Shown in pieces: positions 33,711 to 42,424 of a stretch of DNA of 64,000 nt; the stretch's first letter is position 1, and each line of letters opens with the position of its first letter. The position numbers and the translations under genes are program-made. The notes beneath the pieces were generated by a model. It saw nothing but the letters and a program-made list of their open reading frames with translations, did no database searches and had not been told where the DNA came from. The stretch comes from Lachnospiraceae bacterium (GTDB lineage: Bacteria; Bacillota; Clostridia; Lachnospirales; Lachnospiraceae): NCBI GenBank assembly GCA_024403455.1, contig JAKSRR010000016.1, positions 1-64,000 on the forward strand, in the 5' to 3' direction.

Positions 33711-34946
33711 TTATTTACTAAATAACGCGTCAATCGCGTCCTCCTTAAGTTCTGCACCGATTACACAAAGCTTACCTGTTGTCTGTGCAACGCCATCTCT
33801 GACAGAACGTTCCTCAGGTACATAATCAAAGAAGATCCAACCACCCTGTTCAGAAGGAACCATACCCTTTGCTCGCAGGATGGTACCATAGTCACCGCTA
33901 TCCAGCTTGCTAAGTATTGTCTCAATTTCTTCCTTGCTGTACTTCTGAGGGGTTTCCTTGCCCCAAGAAGTAAATACCTCATCAGCATGATGATGGTGAT
34001 GATCGTGACAACCACAGGTACAGTCCGGACCGTGATCATGATGATGTTCGTGATCATGGTCGTGATGATGGTGTTCGTGCTCTTCTTCGTCATGATGATG
34101 TCCACAGCTACACTCACCATCGTGGTGATGATGCTCATGGTCGTGATCATGATGGTGATGTTCATGCTCGTGATCGTGGTCGTGATGATGGTGTTCGTGC
34201 TCTTCTTCATCATGGTGATGTCCACAACCGCACTCACCATCGTGGTGATGATGCTCATGTTCGTGATCGTGGTCATGATCATGGTGGTGATGTTCATGCT
34301 CATGTTCTCTGTGCGCAAGTACTTCTGCTAACATCTCGTCAGCAAGACTCTTTCCACCTTCTATAGCTTCTAACAACTGGGCTCCCGTAATGTCTTCCCA
34401 AGGCGTAGTTACGATGGTTGCCTTTGCATTATGCTCCTTTAACAGTGCATCCACCATCTGTAGCTTCTCATCATTCATGCCAGAAGTACGACTTAAAATA
34501 ATAGCGCCAGCATGTTCAACCTGGTTCACAAAAAACTCACCAAAGTTTTTAACATACATTTTGGCTTTAGATGCATCCACAACTGCGATAGCACTATTTA
34601 ATACCACGCCATCTCCTAATGCTGCATCATTCACTGCCTTCATAACATCAGAAAGCTTACCTACACCAGAAGGTTCGATGATGATACGATCCGGCGTATA
34701 CTTGTCTAATACCTCTTTTAAGGAAGTTCCAAAATCTCCTACTAAAGAGCAGCAGATACATCCGCTGTTCATCTCTTTAATTTCAATACCTGCTTCTTCT
34801 AAAAATCCACCATCGATACCGATTTCACCGAACTCGTTCTCAATCAGAACTACCTGCTCGTCCTTAAACGCCTCCCCTAAAAGTTTCTTAATCAGGGTTG
34901 TCTTTCCAGCACCTAAAAATCCGGAAATAATATCAATCTTTGTCAT
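33711..34946 (-). CDS. G3E/CobW metallochaperone GTPase with His-rich insert
   Basis: A 411-residue GTPase. Walker A is SGFLGAGKTTLI, the metal-binding motif is NSGCICCSL (CxCC), and IIIEPSGVG and the switch region follow. Between the GTPase and the C-terminal CobW domain is an insert of about 110 residues (residues 215-325) made almost only of His, Asp, Glu and a few Cys in repeated blocks such as HDHEHEHHHHD and DGECGCGHHHDEEE. The pattern is known from zinc/nickel chaperones (YjiA/ZNG1 type). The C-terminus is WIFFDYVPEERSVRDG. It leads an operon with the next CobW-like gene. A zinc role is likely, not shown. Confidence 0.9.
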   Translation of the reverse strand: MTKIDIISGFLGAGKTTLIKKLLGEAFKDEQVVLIENEFGEIGIDGGFLEEAGIEIKEMNSGCICCSLVGDFGTSLKEVLDKYTPDRIIIEPSGVGKLSDVMKAVNDAALGDGVVLNSAIAVVDASKAKMYVKNFGEFFVNQVEHAGAIILSRTSGMNDEKLQMVDALLKEHNAKATIVTTPWEDITGAQLLEAIEGGKSLADEMLAEVLAHREHEHEHHHHDHDHDHEHEHHHHDGECGCGHHHDEEEHEHHHHDHDHEHEHHHHDHDHEHHHHDGECSCGHHHDEEEHEHHHHDHDHEHHHDHGPDCTCGCHDHHHHHADEVFTSWGKETPQKYSKEEIETILSKLDSGDYGTILRAKGMVPSEQGGWIFFDYVPEERSVRDGVAQTTGKLCVIGAELKEDAIDALFSK

Positions 34947-34972
34947 TGTCTTTCGTTCCTTCTTTCTAACAA

Positions 34973-35545
34973 CTATACTTCTTTGCTCTGATCAGCCTTT
35001 ACAAGATCCTTTGTCTGCTTATTAAAGAACAACATAGATAATAAGTCCGTAATACCACCAAAGAGAAGACCAATGCCTAAGAACATGAATAACATGTCAT
35101 TAAACATCTCCGGCTTAATAATCATTAATACTGCAAAAACGATATTGATACCGGCACTCACCATGACAGGAATCCAGGTATTGGCATTCATACGCAGGAG
35201 GTCAAATGCATTCTGCAGTTTGGCAACACCACTATATAAAACAACAATGCCAAGTACAGTAGGCACAACTGCCGCAATCATATCGCCTCTGATAAATGCA
35301 AGAACACCCAGGATAATTGCAAAGATACCAGTCGTTAAATCCTTGCGGTAGAAATCTTTACGTACATCCTTACGAAGATACTGAATAATATAGAAAATAC
35401 CAATCATCATGATTGCTGCTGCCACAACCGTCATAATGAACTCCTGCACCTTGCGAGGCCAGATTACAAGAATCAGACCGCAAAGAATGAGTGCAATACT
35501 CGTCATCATAGGGGCGGGAATACCTTTTTTCTTTTCTTCTTCCAT
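34973..35545 (-). CDS. DUF308 (HdeD-like) membrane protein
   Basis: A 190-residue membrane protein with six hydrophobic segments starting at about residues 14, 37, 72, 93, 124 and 147. Typical phrases are ALILCGLILVIWPRKVQEFI and GIGLLFGGITDLLSMLFF. This layout and length match the DUF308/HdeD family. Start ATG 35545 follows AAAGGAGAATTATT. It precedes the His-rich GTPase gene by 26 bp in the same direction and is likely the first gene of that operon; the link to metal handling is unproven. Confidence 0.85.
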   Translation of the reverse strand: MEEEKKKGIPAPMMTSIALILCGLILVIWPRKVQEFIMTVVAAAIMMIGIFYIIQYLRKDVRKDFYRKDLTTGIFAIILGVLAFIRGDMIAAVVPTVLGIVVLYSGVAKLQNAFDLLRMNANTWIPVMVSAGINIVFAVLMIIKPEMFNDMLFMFLGIGLLFGGITDLLSMLFFNKQTKDLVKADQSKEV

Positions 35546-35621
35546 AATAATTCTCCTTTACCAAATAAGTTTTATTTACATCCAAAAACATCAATAATAT
35601 AAGTACTTTCACAACAGTTTA

Positions 35622-35630
35622 ATTATACCA
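35622..35630 (-). promoter_or_regulatory. Extended -10 promoter of DUF308-CobW operon
   Basis: The minus strand reads TGGTATAAT, 77 bp before the DUF308 start. No good -35 was seen. Confidence 0.5.
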
Positions 35631-35665
35631 TAATTAACACTGGTATAGCACCAATACCGCAGTTC

Positions 35666-36796
35666 CTAAAGAACTCTTTGCAACTTAAAAGCGTCATCTA
35701 ATACAAGAAGTTTTGCTCGTCCTCCTACCTTAATTTCACCGCAGTCTTCTGCCATTTCTAACGCTCTCGCCGGCGTTCTCGTTGCCGCTAGTACCGCATC
35801 CTTCGCTGGTACACCCATTGCAATTGCTTCCTGCACACATCCTAGCAGGCTTGTTACACTGCCGGCTTTTGCCCCGCTCTTTGTTAATGCCAGCTTCCCT
35901 TGCACGCTAATTTTCTGTCCACCAAGATCATAGATGCCATCCGGCATCCCCATAGCACGCATGCTGTCACTAATTAAAATCACATGCTCAGGTCCTAAAC
36001 TTGAAAAGGCCTTAAGCACTCGCTCACTATTATTGTGCACGCCATCACAGATCAGTTCCGCATAAACGTCACCATCCTCGGCGGCTGCATCTAAAATCTC
36101 TTCATAGTTTGGCATGGCATTATACAAGTGAGTAATTCTCCGTACTCCCTCCGCAAAAGCCCTTCTTGCCTGTTCTCCATCGGCAGTAGTATGTCCCAAT
36201 GAGAAACGAACCTCATTTCGAAATTTTGCTACCAATGCTAGTGCCCCTGGCAACTCTGGTGCCAACGATACAACCTTGCATAATCCTTTCGCTTCGTTTA
36301 ATACCGCATCCAAAAAGGTAGCATCTGGAAGCTTCAGGTAGTCTGGATTCTGTGCCCCAATTTTCTCGGGATGAAAAAATGGCCCTTCCAAATAAAAACC
36401 ACAAAAGGTGCCATTATATCGGGACTTATATTTTACAAGCGTCTTTGTAGCCTTTAGTATCTGCTCCTTGGGCAAAGTCATAGTAGCTGGACAAAGATAC
36501 AGCGAACCTTCTTTTCGTTCTACTTCTTCAATCCTAGAAAGCGCCTCCTGTTCCCCATCAGAAAAGTCAGCACCAGCACCGCCATGAAAATGTGTGTCTA
36601 CCAGTCCTGGAATGATATATTTCCCTTCCACATCCAGCACACACTCTTTCGGCAGTCTTTCCACTTCACCGATATAATCCCCACGATTCGATTTAGGAAA
36701 GACTGCGCTAATTCTGCCTTCTGCAACAAGTACATCTGCCTTTATAAAGGTTCCATTCACAAAAACTGTTCCATTTTGTAAAAGGTAGTCCTGCAT
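35666..36796 (-). CDS. nagA: N-acetylglucosamine-6-phosphate deacetylase
   Basis: A 376-residue amidohydrolase. Metal and catalytic residues are in IPGLVDTHFHGGAG (HxH), FYLEGPFFHP (Glu), VRFSLGHTTADG (His), THLYNAMPNY (His) and ILISDSMRAMG (Asp). It removes acetate from GlcNAc-6-P before NagB, linking amino-sugar catabolism and peptidoglycan recycling. The length and motif order match the family. ATG 36796 overlaps the previous gene's stop (TAATG). No nagB or PTS gene is adjacent. Confidence 0.95.
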   Translation of the reverse strand: MQDYLLQNGTVFVNGTFIKADVLVAEGRISAVFPKSNRGDYIGEVERLPKECVLDVEGKYIIPGLVDTHFHGGAGADFSDGEQEALSRIEEVERKEGSLYLCPATMTLPKEQILKATKTLVKYKSRYNGTFCGFYLEGPFFHPEKIGAQNPDYLKLPDATFLDAVLNEAKGLCKVVSLAPELPGALALVAKFRNEVRFSLGHTTADGEQARRAFAEGVRRITHLYNAMPNYEEILDAAAEDGDVYAELICDGVHNNSERVLKAFSSLGPEHVILISDSMRAMGMPDGIYDLGGQKISVQGKLALTKSGAKAGSVTSLLGCVQEAIAMGVPAKDAVLAATRTPARALEMAEDCGEIKVGGRAKLLVLDDAFKLQRVL

Positions 36797-37470
36797 TATT
36801 CCTCCGTTACCTCTGCATCTAGAACCATATAGCTTCGTTCCCTATAAAAGCGTCCTGCCGCAATCTCCAACAAAATGAGTGCCACTGCATAATATATAGC
36901 TGCTCCCCAGAGAATTTGATAGAACCATACCACTTCCTTGATGACCATTGCTAAAAAGCCGAACATCATGATGATAATTGTTACGTTATTGTCTTGATGA
37001 TTGTGTACGTTCTCCGATGCATGTCCAAAACACATGGCATATTCAAACACTGCTAGCGTGTGGAAAATAAGAGCAACGAAATAAATCCCATAGGTCAGTC
37101 TATATCGGTAGTTCCCATTCAGCAGGAATGGAATCAATTCATAGAACAAATCAATTCCAAACGCCACACACAAATAGGGCACAGGACGTCTAAAAATCTT
37201 CCTTGCGCTCTTTTTCTGCCCCTTAACATTCCAAAAGAAGCAGCAGGAAACGATGAGACTAAGGTATCCCAAAAGATCTGGAAAAAGATCCAGCTGCCAT
37301 ACATCACCTCTTACTTGTTCAATAACCATTGCTACCGTTTCTGGTGCCTGATTCTTAAAGGATTCAAAGGCCGGATAGTATATACCGGTGGGAATCCTAA
37401 TATCCACAATACACAGAAAGAGTCCGAGTATTCCAAAAATTAATCCATATTTTTTTCTGTCTTTTTGCAT
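36796..37470 (-). CDS. Membrane protein, unknown function
   Basis: A 224-residue protein with about six hydrophobic segments (LIFGILGLFLCIVDI, YLSLIVSCCFFW, YGIYFVALIFHTLAVFEYAM, TIIIMMFGFLAMVIKEVVWF, ILWGAAIYYAVALILLEIA among them). It has a short soluble N-terminus and ends in an acidic tail. The stop overlaps nagA by one base and radA lies 8 bp upstream, so it is cotranscribed with both. No family recognised. Confidence 0.7.
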   Translation of the reverse strand: MQKDRKKYGLIFGILGLFLCIVDIRIPTGIYYPAFESFKNQAPETVAMVIEQVRGDVWQLDLFPDLLGYLSLIVSCCFFWNVKGQKKSARKIFRRPVPYLCVAFGIDLFYELIPFLLNGNYRYRLTYGIYFVALIFHTLAVFEYAMCFGHASENVHNHQDNNVTIIIMMFGFLAMVIKEVVWFYQILWGAAIYYAVALILLEIAAGRFYRERSYMVLDAEVTEE

Positions 37471-37478
37471 AGTCCCTC

Positions 37479-38867
37479 TTACTTTTTAAACAGATAACGT
37501 TCTGCATCCTTCACTGTTTCCACCGGAATGTATTCAATCCCTTTCATCTTTTTGATACGGTCTTCACATACCTTCGGAAACATAATTCTGGTAAACCCCA
37601 GCTTTACAGCCTCTGCCACTCTGGTCTCGGCCTGCGAAACAGCGCGAACTTCTCCCGATAGACCAACTTCACCAAAGACCATCATTTCCTTATCCACTGG
37701 GAGTTCTTTATCACTAGACAATATGGCAACCACAATTGCAAGATCCAGTGCCGGCTCCGTTATCTTTAATCCACCGGCAATATTTACATAAGCATCGCAA
37801 TTCCCCATGGAATGATGCAGTCTCTTTTCAATCACTGCCATCAATAAGTTCACACGTCCTAAATCTGCACCAATGGTCTGTCTTCTGGGGATTCCAAAAT
37901 TGGTTCCGCACACTAGTGCCTGCAGTTCTAGAAGCAGCGGTCTAGTTCCTTCCATAGAGCAGGTAGTTACACTGCCAGCTGCATCCACAGCACGCCCATT
38001 CAGCATAAACTCCGACGGATTTTCCACTTCCACCAGACCTTCCTCTCGCATTTCAAATACGCCAATCTCATTGGTAGATCCGAAACGATTCTTCACTCCG
38101 CGAAGCAGCCTATAGGAAGCGTGCCTGTCTCCCTCAAAATAGAGAACTGTGTCTACCATATGCTCTAATACGCGAGGTCCTGCTACCGTGCCTTCCTTTG
38201 TGACATGTCCTACAATAAATACCGAAACGCCAAGGCTCTTGGAAATCTGCAATAGCACAGCAGTCGATTCTCTCACCTGGGATACCGATCCCGGGGATCC
38301 GGATATTTCTTCATTGTACATCGTCTGGATGGAGTCGATAATCATAACATCCGGCTTTTCCTCCCTAACTGCATCTGCAATATAGGTAAGATTTGTCTCA
38401 CATAGTAATTTTAAGGAAGTACCAAAAGTTCCAATGCGTTCTGCACGCATCTTAATCTGCTTCAAGCTTTCCTCGCCAGATACATAAAGTACTTTTGTTG
38501 CCTGCAATGATAGAAGTCTGCACATCTGCAAAAGTAACGTTGACTTTCCAATCCCTGGATCACCGCCAACTAACGTTAAGGACCCAGGAACGATTCCTCC
38601 GCCCAGTACGCGATCTAGTTCTGCAATCCCCGAAGATAATCTATCTTCTTCCTTTAGGGTTACTTCATCCAAATATACTGGTTTAGCCCGTCCTACACCA
38701 GAGCGTTCTGCAAATACTGCACTCTGCACCTTACTTTTAGAGACAACTTCTTCTGTCATGGTATTCCATGCACCACAGGCAGGACACTTTCCATACCAAG
38801 TAGGACTATCCGCTCCACATTCTTTACAAAAAAACACCGTCTTGACTTTTGTCTGCTTTGCTGCCAT
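37479..38867 (-). CDS. radA: DNA repair protein RadA/Sms
   Basis: A 462-residue RadA. Residues 1-40 are a C4 zinc finger (FFCKECGADSPTWYGKCPAC). The RecA-like core has Walker A VGGDPGIGKSTLLLQ and Walker B PDVMIIDSIQTM. The RadA-specific KNRFGSTNEIGVFEM loop is intact and the C-terminal Lon-like domain (TIGADLGRVNLLMAV, VGLSGEVRAVSQAE) is full length. RadA processes recombination intermediates as a DnaB-type branch-migration helicase. It is the first gene of a radA/membrane protein/nagA operon. Confidence 0.97.
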   Translation of the reverse strand: MAAKQTKVKTVFFCKECGADSPTWYGKCPACGAWNTMTEEVVSKSKVQSAVFAERSGVGRAKPVYLDEVTLKEEDRLSSGIAELDRVLGGGIVPGSLTLVGGDPGIGKSTLLLQMCRLLSLQATKVLYVSGEESLKQIKMRAERIGTFGTSLKLLCETNLTYIADAVREEKPDVMIIDSIQTMYNEEISGSPGSVSQVRESTAVLLQISKSLGVSVFIVGHVTKEGTVAGPRVLEHMVDTVLYFEGDRHASYRLLRGVKNRFGSTNEIGVFEMREEGLVEVENPSEFMLNGRAVDAAGSVTTCSMEGTRPLLLELQALVCGTNFGIPRRQTIGADLGRVNLLMAVIEKRLHHSMGNCDAYVNIAGGLKITEPALDLAIVVAILSSDKELPVDKEMMVFGEVGLSGEVRAVSQAETRVAEAVKLGFTRIMFPKVCEDRIKKMKGIEYIPVETVKDAERYLFKK

Positions 38868-38962
38868 TTTACCTCACCCTTTTATCCTTATTTCCGGGTT
38901 TCACTCACTACTAATTTTAGCAAGAATCGAACCTTTGTTCAACAATCTGCATTCCTATTTTA

Positions 38963-38991
38963 TTGCACTTTTCGTAGGATTTCGTTATAAT
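38963..38991 (+). promoter_or_regulatory. Sigma-A-type promoter of SEC-C gene
   Basis: TTGCAC (38963-38968), a 17-bp spacer and TATAAT (38986-38991). Transcription would start at about 38998, at the first arm of the structured element, so that element would be the 5' leader of the SEC-C mRNA. Confidence 0.7.
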
Positions 38992-38992
38992 G

Positions 38993-39149
38993 TTTGTAAC
39001 TATTCAGAGCCAAGCAAATTCTCAAAAATTTGCGAATCATGCTTGCATGAGTGAGCAAGTTTTTGGGAATTTATTTGGCAAAGTAACCACATGAGCAAAA
39101 GGAAAGCGGCGAAGCTGCGATTTTGCGAATGAGGCTGAATAGTTACAAA
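38993..39149 (+). ncRNA. Multi-branched structured element, copy 2
   Basis: A closing stem of 15 bp, TTTGTAACTATTCAG with CTGAATAGTTACAAA, surrounds two branched hairpins. The first has GCCAA...TTGGC, AAATTC/GAATTT and CATGC-TT-GCATG. The second has GCAAAA/TTTTGC around an AGC/GCT stem. Architecture and several short segments (ACATGAG, GCGAATG) match 23528-23703. It lies directly behind a promoter, between 38991 and the SEC-C gene start at 39207, where a riboregulator would be expected. I cannot assign it to a known class. Confidence 0.6.
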
Positions 39150-39206
39150 ATATTTGAGCCCATTATTGGGCCACAATATTAAGATAACAAATAAAGGAGA
39201 TTTTCC

Positions 39207-39713
39207 ATGACACTTTTAGAACAGTGGAGAAACAAAGCCTACGATCAGAATGGTGACAGAGGGGCAATCAAAAAGCTTTGGACAAACTATTTCAATGAAG
39301 AGAAGCGCGTATATAAGATTCTTTTAGCAACTCCCGATGAAGTTGTTTCCGGTACTGTAAAGGAACTTGCTGAAAAGTTCTCTCTTACTGTAGAATTCAT
39401 GGTCGCTTTCTTAGATGGTATCAACGACAGTTTGAAAGAGCCCAACCCCATTGAGACCATGGATGAGAACACCACCGTACAGCTCGGTTTCGATAAGGAA
39501 ACACTTTATAAGAACATGGTATACAACGAGGCTGATTGGCTTTACAACCTTCCTGAATGGAATAACATCTTCGAAGAAGCAAAGCGCAAGCAGTTATACA
39601 GAGAGCAGAAGCTTTCTACTACCGTGAAGAACGAAGAGAAGAAAGTATATCCTAATGATCCCTGCCCCTGTGGAAGCGGCAAGAAGTACAAGAAGTGCTG
39701 CATGAACAAATAA
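39207..39713 (+). CDS. SEC-C motif protein
   Basis: A 168-residue protein. The first 130 residues are helical (MTLLEQWRNKAYDQNGDRGA, ETLYKNMVYNEADWLYNL). It ends with the SEC-C zinc motif PCPCGSGKKYKKCC, as in SecA tails and many small proteins that bind ribosomes or proteins. ATG 39207 follows AAAGGAGATTTTCC. It is monocistronic, controlled by the promoter at 38963 and a structured leader, and ends in a bidirectional terminator. It is one of few plus-strand genes in this part of the window. Confidence 0.85.
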   Translation: MTLLEQWRNKAYDQNGDRGAIKKLWTNYFNEEKRVYKILLATPDEVVSGTVKELAEKFSLTVEFMVAFLDGINDSLKEPNPIETMDENTTVQLGFDKETLYKNMVYNEADWLYNLPEWNNIFEEAKRKQLYREQKLSTTVKNEEKKVYPNDPCPCGSGKKYKKCCMNK

Positions 39714-39729
39714 TTTCTTTGAAACTTAA

Positions 39730-39757
39730 AAGTACCGGCTGATGCCGGTACTTTTTT
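39730..39757. terminator. Bidirectional terminator
   Basis: AAGTACCGGC-TGAT-GCCGGTACTT, with T-runs on both strands, between the convergent SEC-C (plus) and DUF6273 (minus) genes. Confidence 0.9.
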
Positions 39758-39791
39758 ATGCGTTCGTTTTGTTCCTATAATTCCCAACGAA

Positions 39792-40991
39792 CTACATTCC
39801 TACTCTTATCACAGGACGCACACCTTGAAGATTATTCGTAGCACTGCCAATGACATAGACCATACCTTTAAAATCTACATTTGCTGCAAGGTAGCTGCTA
39901 AATCCTGGTGAACGCAACCACCACCAGCCGCCACCACCAGCCGGGCTATTCGTAGTAAGAATACCATTAGACTTTTCATTACACAATTCTGCGTAACTAC
40001 TTTCATCCATATTTCCATCATTATGCTTTCCCCAGTCTTCCATAGTCACACCAAAGTACTGCTCAACTTCCGCTAATGACAACAGATATACCTTATCCTG
40101 CGTATTTCCTCCCCCTGCTGGATATTCTTCTGTTCCTGGCTTATTATAGCCATGTCCTCCTGGTGCTCCAAAATACGGATTATCTTCATTCGTACAAGTT
40201 GTTGTTTGAATATATGATTTTTGTTCATCAGAAAATGCAGCACTATAAAACTCATTATTTAACCACATTCTTATGTCACTATTCTCCCATACCACAGTCC
40301 TGTTTTCATAGTTATAAGCCCAATTATCTAATATGTACTTACTCAATAACGTTACTGTATTTCCATCATTAAAAAGTACAATCCACTCGATAGGCTCTTC
40401 TGGTTCACTATTTTTCACTGCCGGATAGGCTTTTCCATCCTTCCAGCCATACTCTCTCCTTGTAAAACCATAAGTTCCATAGGTCACCTCGTCCCACACA
40501 TTTGCATTTAAAATTTCTTCAACAGACATGCAAACAAGACCTGTTTCTTCCTTCTTTTTCTCTTCGATGGTGATCTGAAGCTCCACCAAATACTGTTCTC
40601 CTGTTTCAGCTATACCTTGTTCTAATGCCTCTATAGCCTTATCAAAATATTCTCTCGCGGCGACAATATCTCCTGTGACAATTGCCTCCTCTGCCATTGC
40701 TACATAAGTATTCGCCAAACCTTCATAAGCTGCAACATTCTTCGGTGTAATCTCAATAACCCTTGTATAGGATGCAATGGCCATTTCATACTCCATTTCA
40801 TCCAAATACTGTCTAGCCATTGCTAACTCCTTCTTCGCCTTTGCTTCGGGAGTTGCATTTGCCACCATAAAGAAAATAAATGAAATGATTCCTACCAGTA
40901 GAACGCCACCAACAATAAAAAAAGGAAGTTTATCCTTCTTTCGCTTTGCATCCTTCATAGGCATTTTTACTTGTTCATTTTGGTTACTCAT
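39792..40991 (-). CDS. TPR and DUF6273 membrane protein
   Basis: A 399-residue protein. A short cytoplasmic Lys-rich part is followed by a membrane segment at about 24-44 (LPFFIVGGVLLVGIISFIFF), a TPR pair at about 55-130 (ARQYLDEMEYEMAIASYTRV) and a C-terminal DUF6273 domain (IEWIVLFNDGNTVTLLSKYI, GGWWWLRSPGFSSYLAANV, GVRPVIRV). The membrane plus TPR region parallels 20519-21754, with a different C-terminal domain. Its role is unknown; the DUF6273 domain is likely extracellular. It ends toward a terminator shared with the SEC-C gene. Confidence 0.85.
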   Translation of the reverse strand: MSNQNEQVKMPMKDAKRKKDKLPFFIVGGVLLVGIISFIFFMVANATPEAKAKKELAMARQYLDEMEYEMAIASYTRVIEITPKNVAAYEGLANTYVAMAEEAIVTGDIVAAREYFDKAIEALEQGIAETGEQYLVELQITIEEKKKEETGLVCMSVEEILNANVWDEVTYGTYGFTRREYGWKDGKAYPAVKNSEPEEPIEWIVLFNDGNTVTLLSKYILDNWAYNYENRTVVWENSDIRMWLNNEFYSAAFSDEQKSYIQTTTCTNEDNPYFGAPGGHGYNKPGTEEYPAGGGNTQDKVYLLSLAEVEQYFGVTMEDWGKHNDGNMDESSYAELCNEKSNGILTTNSPAGGGGWWWLRSPGFSSYLAANVDFKGMVYVIGSATNNLQGVRPVIRVGM

Positions 40992-41074
40992 TATTTCTTA
41001 TTCCTTACCAAAAACAATGACAGTCCCTTGTCACAGAATCGATCTCATCTGTCTCAAAGGACTGTCTAATTTCC

Positions 41075-42280
41075 CTAAATTCCGAGCACTTCTTTGATAT
41101 ATGCACCCAAGTATCTAGGAATATAGGTACCGTATTGTTCCAAACACCCTGGATGAGAAATAATAAAGGATGCCAAATCGAAATCAGGGTGTGCTGGCCT
41201 AAATGCCCACATACCATAAACCATGTAGTGATCAAATAGTTTCTCTGGATCAGTTCCTACAGTAGCTGCCACATCCGGATTCATCTGTACGTAGTATACG
41301 GGATCAAATACAAGATCACGATACATACGCATCAGTGTTACATTATAATCGTTCACTGTGGTTGCATAATCACCTTCTACAGAATTGTTTCTCCACATTG
41401 CACGCATTGCATAATATCTAGGGTGCGTACGCCAACCAGCTTCAATGGAATACATAGTTGTCCAGTTCATAGCAACATTGGGATAGGTTGCCTGCAGACG
41501 CATTCTATCTTCATCACTTACGCCAGATCTGGTAAACCAAAGTCTCTGTAATTTCGGAAAATGAAGTAATGGATCAATGCTGTTAATTCCACTAAAGATA
41601 ACGCTTACATTTAAATCTACAATATTTTCACAGTACGCAAGAGGTGTCAAATCGCTGACTCTGGTACAGAACACTTCAAAATACATTAAGTTCGGAAGAT
41701 CTGCTACAGGACGAATATCGGTCAACCAGTTATTGGACGACATAATAAGTACGCGAAGATTCGGACAATTTCGCAGTACAGAGATATCTGTTATTTTATT
41801 ATGTCCTACATCTAAGCCTACTAAATCTTTACAATACTTTAATACCTGAATATCTTCATTATCTAATGCTATGGCAGGATAAGAACACTGTAGTGTAGAG
41901 AATGCAATGGTATCTGTACGCAGACTCCACTTCTTCATATGTACTACCCAGACAAACTTTACCTGTGGGAAAATGTTCTGCAACACCTCCATCTGCTCAT
42001 TGGATAGGTTACTATTGCTTAAATCCACATAGGCGAGATTCGGAAGCGCTGCTAGTTCCAAGATAAACTGATTTAAATCAGCAATCTGTGCACCAGCCAA
42101 ATTAAGCAACTGCATATCCTCTGCTACCACATGTCCTGCTACGGTTACTGTACTAGCAGCCTTTGCCTCGCTGGTTCCATACAAATATAATCCAGTGATA
42201 ACAACAGCGAATGCTATCAGAATCCTTCCAGCTCTCTTCATTGCGGCAAAGCCATCCGTTGTCTTGTTCCTTTTCTTCAT
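41075..42280 (-). CDS. Secreted leucine-rich-repeat protein
   Basis: A 401-residue protein with an N-terminal signal (AGRILIAFAVVITGLYLYG) and no sorting motif. Residues about 45-275 contain LRRs of the internalin type: LNLAGAQIADLNQFILELAA, YVDLSNSNLSNEQ, GLDVGHNKITDISVLRNCP, DIRPVADLPNLMYFEVFCTR and LTPLAYCENIVDLNVSV. The final 120 residues (YRDLVFDPVYYVQMNPDVAA) resemble a repeat found in clostridial cell-surface proteins. Probably an extracellular adhesion or binding protein. ATG 42280 follows GAGGAGAAA. Confidence 0.85.
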   Translation of the reverse strand: MKKRNKTTDGFAAMKRAGRILIAFAVVITGLYLYGTSEAKAASTVTVAGHVVAEDMQLLNLAGAQIADLNQFILELAALPNLAYVDLSNSNLSNEQMEVLQNIFPQVKFVWVVHMKKWSLRTDTIAFSTLQCSYPAIALDNEDIQVLKYCKDLVGLDVGHNKITDISVLRNCPNLRVLIMSSNNWLTDIRPVADLPNLMYFEVFCTRVSDLTPLAYCENIVDLNVSVIFSGINSIDPLLHFPKLQRLWFTRSGVSDEDRMRLQATYPNVAMNWTTMYSIEAGWRTHPRYYAMRAMWRNNSVEGDYATTVNDYNVTLMRMYRDLVFDPVYYVQMNPDVAATVGTDPEKLFDHYMVYGMWAFRPAHPDFDLASFIISHPGCLEQYGTYIPRYLGAYIKEVLGI

Positions 42281-42378
42281 CTAGATTTTTTCTCCTCACG
42301 ATTTCTAAATCTTGCCCAAGCATAATACAGAGACACTCCCCTGCGTCTCTATAACATCATTGCTCCAGCAACATCCTT

Positions 42379-42407
42379 AAAAAAGCCCCACAGTTACCTG
42401 TGGGGCC
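42379..42407 (-). terminator. Strong intrinsic terminator
   Basis: GCCCCACAG-GTAA-CTGTGGGGC followed by TTTTTT on the minus strand, 17 bp after the 42425-42838 gene. Confidence 0.95.
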
Positions 42408-42424
42408 TCTTTGCCAAGATTTAA

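Noticed and set aside
33987-34331. Plus-strand open frame opposite the His-rich repeat
   Set aside because: It is Met/Val-rich only because it is the antisense of CAT/CAC codon runs.
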